Below are positions 1 to 4,888 of a stretch of DNA of 5,205 nucleotides, piece by piece (position 1 is the stretch's first letter; each line of letters opens with the position of its first letter). Position numbers and translations under genes: made by a program. The DNA is from Nitrospirales bacterium (lineage in GTDB: Bacteria > Nitrospirota > Nitrospiria > Nitrospirales > UBA8639), in assembly GCA_013817135.1 (NCBI GenBank), contig JACDDF010000211.1, forward strand, positions 1 to 5,205. Direction: 5' to 3'. The notes under the pieces were generated by a model. That model was given only the letters and a program-made list of their open reading frames with translations, was not told the DNA's origin and did not search any database.

Positions 1-2
1 AG

Positions 3-101
3 ACACTGCTCAGGTACTGTCGCAAGCATCGCCAACGCTCACGGATGACCACCCTGGAAATGCTCGAAGCGGGCTTCGATCCTCAACTCTACAGGGGGTA
101 A
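3..101 (+). CDS. C-terminal fragment of an unrecognised protein (5' end outside window)
   Basis: An open frame enters from the left edge and ends at TAA 99-101, giving 32 residues. The tail reads MTTLEMLEAGFDPQLYRG, preceded by an Arg/Lys/His-rich stretch (YCRKHRQRSR). Of the two open frames here this one has the more coding-like codon use, with mostly G or C in third positions, and the more protein-like composition. The other frame, ending near 109, is Ser/Thr-rich. I do not recognise the family; a transposase tail or the end of a soluble enzyme are both possible and neither is supported. It converges on the minus-strand lipoprotein gene. Bases 102-223 between them show no clear gene and no convincing terminator hairpin. 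Confidence 0.35.
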   Translation, partial: TLLRYCRKHRQRSRMTTLEMLEAGFDPQLYRG

Positions 102-223
102 GGCCGTAAATTAGCTTAACAGCTATGCGGTCCGTCCCGGCTCCTCTTTTACTTCCCGGAAAGCGGTAACGGAAGGAAGGGATGGGCGTAGAGGACACCA
201 CCTGAAGAGACGCCGCATGAGAT

Positions 224-1119
224 TTATTTCAAGGAATCGTTTGAAGTGGAGGCCTGGATCTCGCTGGAGCCGAGAGCCGGTGTAGCATCTTTTATTGCAG
301 CCAGGAACTCGAAGATGTTTCGCTCAGCCCTGGGGAGACGCATAACAATCTCGCGACCCACTTCATATTCCGTGCGAACCAGCGTGATGTCTCGAAGATG
401 AAACAGAGACGCAATGGCATTGATCACCATATCGATTGGATCAATGACCGGATGCACGGTCGTTTCGTATCGGTTATTCGTGCATGAAAAAATCTCGTAC
501 CCGTCCTTCGTCGAGACCATTCTCACACGTGCGCTCACTTTCCAGGCTGCGACAAGAAAGGCGTAATACGCCTCATAATTCAGCAGCTCCCCGTAGACCA
601 CGGTATCAGCATCCAACCAACGGCCGAGTTCATCTGGAGGAACCGCATTGAGATTTTCCTTGTCGGTGGTTCCATGGGTGGCCAACACGGCATCAACCCT
701 TAATCGAGGCACGATGATGAATTCTCGTGAGGCAAGTTCCCCTGCAACAGCACGCCGCACTCGGTTTGCATGGGGCCATGACCACTTGTTGCGTTCTGTA
801 TTATCCAGAATTTTTAACGGAATCTTATTGATGAAGTAATCGCCATTCCCCTCATTCACAAACGGCAGCACCGCAATCTTTTGTACCGGACGTTTTTGAT
901 AGTCTTCTGCGATCACGAAGGAGGCAGCTCTTGGATCGACCTCAAGAAGACGGTCAAACCAGGTCTTGCGGCCGTGTGTGCCTACCTCCTCCTCGCTTAA
1001 GAAAAATGGCCCCGACTGGGTGGCGTGCTCGCGCATCCCACGAGCAACGCCAGAAGGAGTAAGATAGACATCATGCTGACACCCGGATGAGAGCCCCGTA
1101 TGGTTGACAGCCTGGTCAT
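224..1119 (-). CDS. DUF799/GNA1162-like outer-membrane lipoprotein, interrupted by a one-base frameshift
   Basis: Probable lipoprotein of about 298 residues once a one-base frameshift is bridged. The N-terminal frame starts at ATG 1117-1119 with GGAG at 1129-1132, nine bases upstream. It carries two arginines and a hydrophobic core (MMSILLLLALLVGC) ending in lipobox LVGC, with the lipidated Cys as residue 29. That frame hits TAA at 997-999. The mature domain continues in the neighbouring frame, joined at the A5 run 1002-1006. It contains KIAVLPFVNEGNGDYF, then DELGRWLDADTVVYGELL, then a Trp-containing beta segment, to stop 224-226. The order 'IAVLPF.N', 'L.ADTVVYGEL', 'W.V.A...V' fits the DUF799 (GNA1162) family, which is related in style to CsgG-type lipoproteins; molecular function is unknown. 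A shorter start at ATG 1072-1074 is possible but has a weak ribosome site. The downstream frame alone opens at 1297 and would lack a signal peptide, which I think is wrong. Unless the shift is a sequencing error or is bypassed, no full lipoprotein is made. Confidence is high for the gene and moderate for the family. Confidence 0.72.
1002..1006 (-). other. Frameshift site: A5 run (T5 in mRNA sense)
   Basis: On the coding strand the sequence reads CAT TTT TCT TAA. Adding one T to the five-T run gives CAT TTT TTC TTA AGC GAG, which joins the lipobox-bearing frame to the DUF799-like body without a stop. A homopolymer is where sequencing errors, real slippage mutations and transcriptional slippage all tend to fall. 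The sequence does not say which applies. No full X XXY YYZ ribosomal slip heptamer is present, although TTT can re-pair one base back. Confidence 0.75.
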
Positions 1120-1298
1120 CCGGGTTTTCTCCGTTCGTCCTCCCACCAACGCTTCTTTCAAACACAAAACTCCTGTCAATCTCATAGTGAGTAGGCCGAA
1201 AAATAGTTTCATACGCACTATTGGCATTCGGTTCGGAATTGCTCAACGTTGAAGAATGAAGATCCTCCTCACAGCATACGCCCCGGCTCGGGCCCACG

Positions 1299-2153
1299 TT
1301 ATTTTAAAGACATCGTTTTATCTTCTGGCGTTGAGGTCAAGCTGGGACTCACGAGTGCGATCCGCAGAATCGGCCCCATGAGTTGCAAAGGACCTTGGAA
1401 TTGCAGGAAACTGGGGACCTTATCAGCCAGGATCCAACAGTGATAGTGAAATTGGGCCGGGAGCTTGCCGAAGGCCTTGCCGAGAAATTCCTGAATCATG
1501 CCGATGTCCGGCTTGAACTCGTATTGCAGCGCCTTCCGTGACAGGTCGCCTACGTAGACGGTGTCTTCAGGTCCAGGCGAGAGCTCAAGTTTGATGATTT
1601 CTGGCGACGGTGTGAAGGCGAGAACATTCACGGTTTCGCTGGCACCTTGAGGCAGGTTCAGCAACACAGTGATAATCATGCCGTTATACACATCCTTGGG
1701 CAGATCAAACACTCCAGCCACCACCTCTTCCTTCCCAGTTTCCCCCGCTTTTGATCGAACCGTGTATTCCCCTGAGCCCCGGTCGAAGGCGACGTCGATC
1801 TGCTCCGGAAACGACGGGCCGTGTTGGACCAGGCGATAGCTGATCAACGTGAACACCTGCTGTTGAGAGAAGGCGACTTTCTCATCGTGCAGCGAGCCAT
1901 CTTTGAAATTGAACACCAACCGACTTTCGACCAGATCTCCCTCTTTGGCAACTTGTGTCACTTCCCCTTGGCCAACGGTCTCTCCTGCCAGGGAACGCAC
2001 CAGAAGAAAACCATGGGTCACGCCCTCCCGAAACTGCACCGCGATAGGAGCGGCTTCTGCCAGTGAATAGAGGGAGATGGTGAGCACCATCACCCCTGCT
2101 AAGGCTGGCCAGACCTTAAAATAGAACGCAAAGTTGTTTAGCCAACATGCCAT
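1299..2153 (-). CDS. Secreted (periplasmic) protein of unknown function with Sec signal peptide
   Basis: A 284-residue protein with a clear Sec signal peptide: a weak n-region with Lys13, a hydrophobic core at about residues 14-31 (VWPALAGVMVLTISLYSL), and an AEA|AP cleavage site at about residue 34-35. The mature part alternates short hydrophobic and charged stretches, which suggests a beta-rich soluble fold with no further membrane segment. Recognisable blocks are LVFNFKDGSLHDE (about 79-91), LVQHGPSFPEQIDVAFD (108-124), DLPKDVYNGMI (150-160) and the C-terminal WILADKVPSFLQFQGPL (240-256). The pattern resembles a conserved uncharacterised family I have seen in Acidobacteria, Nitrospirota and Proteobacteria; I know no function or catalytic motif. 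The start is ATG 2151-2153, the only one that keeps a normal signal peptide. Its ribosome site (GGGAG about 11 bases upstream) is mediocre. The lipoprotein gene begins 179 bases downstream on the same strand, so joint transcription is possible. Confidence 0.85.
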   Translation of the reverse strand: MACWLNNFAFYFKVWPALAGVMVLTISLYSLAEAAPIAVQFREGVTHGFLLVRSLAGETVGQGEVTQVAKEGDLVESRLVFNFKDGSLHDEKVAFSQQQVFTLISYRLVQHGPSFPEQIDVAFDRGSGEYTVRSKAGETGKEEVVAGVFDLPKDVYNGMIITVLLNLPQGASETVNVLAFTPSPEIIKLELSPGPEDTVYVGDLSRKALQYEFKPDIGMIQEFLGKAFGKLPAQFHYHCWILADKVPSFLQFQGPLQLMGPILRIALVSPSLTSTPEDKTMSLK

Positions 2154-2484
2154 GATGCGGAATGCTCCCTTTCATTTTTTCAGCTACACAGGTAAGTGCT
2201 GGAATTCTTCGATTGGCCGGGGGACCACCGTTCACAATACCCATGATGGACTTCACAACCAGGACCCTCTGCTCTAGTAATATGCAGAAGACCAACGCGG
2301 CCACGACCACCACGACGGGTGTTGTTTTTTACTCTGATGTCATCACACTTTTCCGATTGTGCTCTCGGGCGCGAGTCCAGAATTTTTGGAATCAGCCATG
2401 AACTCACACGACTTCATGGTTAACGCCTTTCCCTGTTAGCACGCCCCTCAGCATGGAAGCCCGAGGCGGAGAAACCAGGAGTCT
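2154..2484. other. Gene-poor stretch upstream of the secreted-protein gene
   Basis: No coding region here is convincing. Three open frames of about 65-79 codons overlap one another on both strands. They lack ribosome sites and have skewed composition (runs of Val, Thr or Arg/Gly). The promoter of the secreted-protein gene should lie here, but I see no good -35/-10 pair. The only structure of note is a direct repeat TTCACAA at 2231-2237 and 2252-2258, spaced 21 bases start to start. A weak imperfect inverted repeat (CCTCAGC/CCGAGG, about 2445-2466) lies just downstream of the microprotein stop but has no T-tract. Confidence 0.5.
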
Positions 2485-2559
2485 CTACGTCATCACAACA
2501 TAATTCACGATCCACACCACCACTGAACCCACCATAAAAAATAATTCAAGCCAGATCAT
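2485..2559 (-). CDS. 24-residue single-pass membrane microprotein
   Basis: A very short gene starting at ATG 2557-2559 and ending at TAG 2485-2487. A perfect AGGAGG (2564-2569) sits four bases upstream. The product begins MIWLELFF and continues as an almost unbroken hydrophobic helix rich in Val, Ile, Phe and Trp (GSVVVWIVNYVV) to a Met-Thr end. The only charged residue is Glu5, so the whole peptide can be one transmembrane helix. Its size and shape are those of small membrane subunits or regulators such as CydX- or KdpF-type peptides, but I see no specific match and no partner gene next to it. The main evidence is a consensus ribosome site at good spacing together with a perfectly membrane-like composition. 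It probably has its own transcript. The function is unknown. Confidence 0.6.
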   Translation of the reverse strand: MIWLELFFMVGSVVVWIVNYVVMT

Positions 2560-2602
2560 ATTGCCTCCTGGTTCCAGTTAATAATGCCCACTGCCACATG
2601 AA

Positions 2603-2631
2603 TTTTTAATTTAGCGATGGCTGTTATACAA
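2603..2631 (-). promoter_or_regulatory. Possible sigma-70-like promoter for the microprotein
   Basis: On the minus strand TTGTAT (2626-2631) and TAAAAA (2603-2608) are separated by 17 bases in an AT-rich patch, about 45 bases before the microprotein start. Each hexamer departs from consensus (TTGACA / TATAAT), so this is only a plausible candidate. Confidence 0.25.
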
Positions 2632-2804
2632 TCGTTTTGATACTCAATAACTTCATCGCTGTTGCTTCCAAGTCATGCCTCTTTTCGTGAGGCAAGGTAA
2701 TTTCTCTCCCTTCGAGCGGTATCCGTCCCTGTTCGACCAGATGGAATACCGGTCAAGAGGCCTCCCAATAGTTTTTCCGGTTTCTCAACTTAGTGGACTG
2801 GCCA

Positions 2805-2957
2805 TCAGAGCCGGCCGGTCAGAGCAAGGACCACCAGGACCAGAAGGACCAAGCCTAACCCGCCACTGGGAGCGTAGCCCCAATTGGTACTGTGCGGCCA
2901 AGTGGGCAGTACCCCAACGAGCAGCAAAACCAGCACAATGATAACAATCGTACTCAT
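2805..2957 (-). CDS. DUF3309 family small membrane protein
   Basis: A 50-residue protein from ATG 2955-2957 to TGA 2805-2807, with GGAG at 2965-2968, seven bases upstream. It begins MSTIVIIVLVLLLVGVLPTW and continues PHSTNWGYAPSGGLGLVLLV, ending in a hydrophobic helix and GRL. The central LPTWP-xxxxWGYxPSGGLG block between two hydrophobic segments is the hallmark of DUF3309 proteins, which are normally about 50 residues, so this copy is full length. Two short transmembrane helices joined by a small conserved loop put it in the inner membrane. The family is widespread in Proteobacteria and other phyla. I know of no established function, although such small hydrophobic proteins are often linked to stress. 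It stands alone: the zinc-ribbon gene ends 164 bases upstream and the microprotein starts 245 bases downstream. Confidence 0.93.
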   Translation of the reverse strand: MSTIVIIVLVLLLVGVLPTWPHSTNWGYAPSGGLGLVLLVLVVLALTGRL

Positions 2958-3121
2958 GTTTCTTCTCCATTTTCACTAGTTTGGGCCTGTACAATCGACA
3001 CCACATCTGAGCACTCACATGAACATTGTCACTATCCATAACTTCCGTGAATGGGAAGCACGTCTCTTGTTACGACTGAAGCGGAAGGAAACACGCCCAG
3101 TAATTCTCCGGGTCTTCATGC

Positions 3122-3310
3122 TTAGGCCGGGAACCCCATTCCTTCCTTTACGTCGCTCCCAATCATGGCCTCGGCGCAAATTGGGCACACGTGTAGCCCA
3201 AGAGTTTTTGAGGTAAAGAAGACATCCAGGTCTTTTGCGCTGCACTTCATGCAGGAGACGGGTTTTATTTTGGTGGGTGGGTCAACTACTCGGGCGACTC
3301 GGCACGTCAT
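3122..3310 (-). CDS. Small zinc-ribbon-like protein with two CxxC knuckles
   Basis: A 62-residue protein ending at TAA 3122-3124. Two ATGs are adjacent (3311-3313 and 3308-3310). The AGGAGG at 3317-3322 is six bases from the second and only three from the first, so the second is preferred. Two cysteine pairs, CMKC (about residues 20-23) and CPIC (about 42-45), are separated by 18 residues. This is the CX2C-X18-CX2C spacing of a four-cysteine zinc ribbon or rubredoxin-like knuckle. There is no signal peptide or membrane helix, so it is probably cytoplasmic. A further Cys lies near the N-terminus. The short basic/Pro segment before the first knuckle (DPPTKIKPVS) looks like a flexible lead. I do not recognise a named family. 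Metal binding is inferred from the Cys pattern. Its upstream region contains one end of the repeat element, 40 bases before the start codon. Confidence 0.7.
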   Translation of the reverse strand: MTCRVARVVDPPTKIKPVSCMKCSAKDLDVFFTSKTLGLHVCPICAEAMIGSDVKEGMGFPA

Positions 3311-3349
3311 CATGGCCCTCCTTCCCCTCAGGATAATGATGGAGAAACT

Positions 3350-3370
3350 CTAGCAGGCTGTTGAAAAACT
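3350..3370 (+). repeat. Left terminal half-site of the repeat element
   Basis: CTAGCAGGCTGTTGAAAAAC plus one T. It is inverted relative to 3559-3579, with two mismatches (positions 9 and 20 of the repeat). It lies 40 bases upstream of the zinc-ribbon start codon, so it probably forms part of that gene's leader or promoter region. Confidence 0.75.
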
Positions 3371-3427
3371 CATAGATCTTTGAAGGAGCTGCCGTAAATG
3401 ACATGGTGCCGAATCTCATCGAAGATG

Positions 3428-3444
3428 GCAGGGTGTTCAAAAAG
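3428..3444 (+). repeat. Internal half-site of the repeat element
   Basis: GCAGGGTGTTCAAAAAG differs by one base (C for G at position 11) from the right end read on the other strand. It is therefore closer to the right end than the outer left copy is. This suggests the true core element runs from here to 3577 and the outer left half-site came from a second copy or an earlier insertion. Confidence 0.7.
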
Positions 3445-3558
3445 GCCCGTCCAGTCCTGTCCTGAGTTTTCTCGAAGGAAAGGCCGCAGGCACTTTGGCG
3501 GACGGAGCGTACGATTGAGTACGTGAGCACGACAAAGAGCCGAGAACGCCGCTGGCGA

Positions 3559-3579
3559 ACTTTTTCAACACCCTGCTAG
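3559..3579 (-). repeat. Right terminal half-site of the repeat element
   Basis: Read on the minus strand this gives CTAGCAGGGTGTTGAAAAAG plus T. It pairs with both the outer left copy and the internal copy. TAGATC occurs just beyond this end (3577-3582) and just inside the left end (3373-3378); that placement does not fit a target-site duplication. Confidence 0.75.
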
Positions 3580-3719
3580 ATCGTGGACTTAGTGTAAAGG
3601 GAAGACAGGGTAGGATCTGTTCAAAATTGCTCAGTCAGGATGAAAGTCTGGAAACGGAGGTGCGGGACACCGTCCGACTCAATTACCTTGAACCTAAGAA
3701 GCCGAAACCGAAGAGCCAT
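3580..3719. other. Intergenic stretch downstream of the Crp/Fnr gene
   Basis: It lies between the repeat element and the regulator stop codon. A plus-strand open frame from TTG 3627 crosses it, but that frame runs about 200 bases antisense into the regulator gene and has no ribosome site. The only hairpin is GGAC/GTCC (about 3666-3676), four base pairs and no T-tract, too weak for a terminator. I see nothing firm here. Confidence 0.4.
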
Positions 3720-4373
3720 TTAGTCGTGGAGAACGATATTAAGGAGGGAGCTGTGCACATGCAAACCGCCGTTGTACTCGATGAAGCCCAATTTCTTGAA
3801 TCTATTCATGAAGAAACTGACGCGGGAGCGCGTGGTCCCGATCATCTCGGCAAGCGTTTCCTGACTAATCTTTGCAAGGACCGGTTCCGGCTTGCCCTCT
3901 TTGCCAAAATGGGCCATTAACAGCAGCACACGCGCCAGCCGCTTCTCGGCAGAATTAAACAACTGATCCACCAAGTCCTCTTGGATGCGAATGTTGCGAG
4001 CCAGGATATATTCCATGAACAACGTGGAGAATGTGGGTTCGTCATGGAGTACCCGGATCATCGTCTGCTTGGCAATTCTAAGCAGAGTGGAGTCTTCCAG
4101 GGTTGTCGCCGTGGCCATGCACACCCGCTGCCCGGCGAGACACCCTTCCCCTACAAACCCCCCAGCATCCACCATACCGACGACGGCTTCTTTCCCCTGC
4201 TGCGAGACCACCGAAAGTTTGATCTGGCCGGACTGAATATAGAACACGGCATCCGCCACATCCCCTTGCGAAAAGAGCGTCTGCTTTTGAGTGAACGTCA
4301 GAATTGTTTTGCCGCTATCGGTTTGGTCCAGGAACGCCTGGAGGTTAAACAGCGGGTCCGACTTGGCTTCCAT
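3720..4373 (-). CDS. Crp/Fnr-family transcriptional regulator
   Basis: A 217-residue one-component regulator. The N-terminal cyclic-nucleotide-binding-type beta barrel spans about residues 20-110, with FTQKQTLFSQGDVADAVFYI and SGQIKLSVVSQQGKEAVVGM as the classic first strands. A dimerisation helix follows at about 110-145, then a winged helix-turn-helix at about 165-205, with ISQETLAEMIGTTRSRVSFF as helix-turn-helix and recognition helix. The phosphate-cassette region reads VGEGCLAGQRVCMATAT. It keeps the GE but lacks the Arg-Ser pair that binds cAMP in E. coli CRP, and there is no N-terminal Cys cluster as in FNR, so neither cAMP nor a 4Fe-4S cluster is the obvious signal. The start is ATG 4371-4373, with GGAG (4381-4384) seven bases upstream. 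The frame is open 26 codons further to 4451, but that extension covers the probable promoter and has no ribosome site. It probably binds DNA as a dimer in the cytoplasm; the target genes and ligand are unknown. Confidence 0.93.
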   Translation of the reverse strand: MEAKSDPLFNLQAFLDQTDSGKTILTFTQKQTLFSQGDVADAVFYIQSGQIKLSVVSQQGKEAVVGMVDAGGFVGEGCLAGQRVCMATATTLEDSTLLRIAKQTMIRVLHDEPTFSTLFMEYILARNIRIQEDLVDQLFNSAEKRLARVLLLMAHFGKEGKPEPVLAKISQETLAEMIGTTRSRVSFFMNRFKKLGFIEYNGGLHVHSSLLNIVLHD

Positions 4374-4407
4374 AGGCTGACTCCTCTGAGAGACCGGAAC
4401 TAGAATT

Positions 4408-4441
4408 TTTATAGGGGAATTTCGTGCAAAAAGCTTGTCAA
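4408..4441 (-). promoter_or_regulatory. Probable promoter of the Crp/Fnr regulator (long spacer)
   Basis: On the minus strand TATAAA (4408-4413), inside TATAAAAAT, is a good -10 element 34 bases before the start codon. A perfect TTGACA (4436-4441) lies upstream, but the spacer is 22 bases rather than about 17. The two may therefore not act as one standard promoter. Activator help, or a weaker -35 such as AAGCTT at 17 bases, are alternatives. Confidence 0.4.
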
Positions 4442-4825
4442 CGCGAAACATTTTCCCATAAGTACACTCATTTGAGCAAGACTATTTGCTGAAGCCTGAA
4501 GCAACGCCTCAGGAGTCTCTCCTCGGACGATAGGGCCAATCTCGAAGCCAACTTTACCCGCTCCTTCGCGACCATTTGAGGCCTTTTCACCCTCTGTAGG
4601 AAATTAAAAGGCAAAAGTACCGCCATGGATTTCCCGGTCACATTAGCCTTCTCCTGGTATACCGTCCCCATGGCAAACGGACACTCCCTGGTGAAAGATA
4701 ACCTCAACCATCCCCTGGGCCGTCTTCTCCTTGGTAAAGCACCCAGGGACAAAGGTTCCAAGCATGAGCCAAGCTGTCTCGCACACAGGACCCTTCTCCT
4801 CAAAAACAACTGAAAAATCGGGCCT
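4409..4825 (-). pseudogene. Possible decayed gene: one frame interrupted by two TAA stops
   Basis: One minus-strand frame runs from just after a TAG (4826-4828) to TAA 4409-4411 and is broken only by TAA at 4643-4645 and 4604-4606. Its segments have ordinary protein-like composition: GTG (4784) or ATG (4763-4765) leads into MLGTFVPGCFTKEKTAQGMV and ends SVCHGDGIPGEG. After the second stop it continues GKVGFEIGPIVRGETPEALL and then LLQASANSLAQMSVLMGKCF. The fully open overlapping frame (4468-4809) is instead Arg/Leu-rich, as expected of a shifted shadow. The last 80 bases would overlap the regulator's promoter. I recognise no family. It could be chance in a 515-base non-coding gap, or a 40-residue gene (4643-4765) followed by unrelated sequence. 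Confidence 0.25.
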
Positions 4826-4888
4826 CTACCAACATCCTTTCGTCATTCTCCATTGGCGTAGGATTTGCTACATCAACCTTTGATTTCA

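Larger units (their letters stand above)
3350..3579. repeat. MITE-like inverted-repeat element with three copies of its end sequence
   Basis: Outer ends are near-perfect inverted repeats. The left end CTAGCAGGCTGTTGAAAAACT (3350-3370) and the reverse complement of 3559-3579 match at 19 of 21 positions. A third copy, GCAGGGTGTTCAAAAAG, lies inside at 3428-3444 in the left-end orientation and matches the right end at 16 of 17 positions. The core unit is therefore probably 3428-3577 (about 150 bases), with a further half-site and a spacer on its left. The core has a small central hairpin (CGTAC 3508-3512 / GTACG 3519-3523), and its flanks are partly self-complementary. No transposase frame is present, so it would be mobilised in trans. 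I recall this end sequence from dispersed repeats in Nitrospira genomes, but I cannot search here. It fills the gap between the regulator and the zinc-ribbon gene and could end transcription from either side. Confidence 0.75.
4374..4888. other. Divergent gap between the Crp/Fnr gene and the DUF4398 lipoprotein gene
   Basis: This 515-base gap separates a minus-strand and a plus-strand gene, so promoters should face both ways. On the minus side there is a candidate promoter at 4408-4441. On the plus side I see no good -35/-10 pair. Apart from the interrupted frame described for 4409-4825 and shadow frames on both strands, I see no supported gene, RNA or repeat. Confidence 0.45.

Noticed and set aside
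138..180. Possible bidirectional terminator between the two convergent genes
   Set aside because: The best stem is CTTCC/GGAAG with a long loop and no T-tract on either strand.
1263..1270. Strong Shine-Dalgarno-like GAGGAGGA on the minus strand
   Set aside because: There is no ATG, GTG or TTG at usable spacing; the first TTG is about 13 bases away and opens no convincing gene.
1120..1297. Long open frame from ATG 1297 into the lipoprotein gene (357 codons)
   Set aside because: The first part lacks a signal peptide and lies over the leader and signal peptide of the other frame. It is open by chance across the region upstream of the frameshift.
2116..2313. Minus-strand frame of 65 codons with a Val-rich start
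   Set aside because: It starts with GTG, has no ribosome site, overlaps the start of the secreted-protein gene and has no family-like pattern after the first 20 residues.
2162..2407. Opposing open frames on both strands (2162-2401 plus, 2180-2407 minus)
   Set aside because: Neither has a ribosome site. Runs of Thr on one strand and Arg/Gly on the other are mirror-image shadows of a GT-rich patch.
2684..2755. 23-codon minus-strand frame from TTG after GGGAGG
   Set aside because: The spacing is short and TTG is a rare start. The Arg-rich peptide has no recognisable feature, so evidence is too thin beside the 2485-2559 gene.
2675..2941. Plus-strand 88-codon frame with Gly-Pro repeats
   Set aside because: It is the antisense shadow of the DUF3309 gene; the Gly-Pro pattern comes from complementing its Leu/Val/Gly codons.
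3018..3118. 34-codon Arg-rich minus-strand frame directly after the zinc-ribbon gene
   Set aside because: It has no ribosome site; its composition looks like a shifted or non-coding frame.
3627..3920. Plus-strand 97-codon frame starting at TTG
   Set aside because: Two thirds of it is antisense to the well-supported Crp/Fnr gene, and there is no Shine-Dalgarno.
3981..4403. Plus-strand 140-codon frame
   Set aside because: It is entirely antisense to the Crp/Fnr gene and its promoter; His/Arg/Pro-rich shadow composition.
4374..4451. 26-residue N-terminal extension of the Crp/Fnr regulator
   Set aside because: It would translate through the TATAAA/TTGACA region and lacks a ribosome site, whereas ATG 4371-4373 has GGAG at seven bases.
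4468..4809. Minus-strand 113-codon frame
   Set aside because: Arg/Leu-rich composition with no domain pattern; it looks like a shifted shadow of the interrupted frame in the same region.
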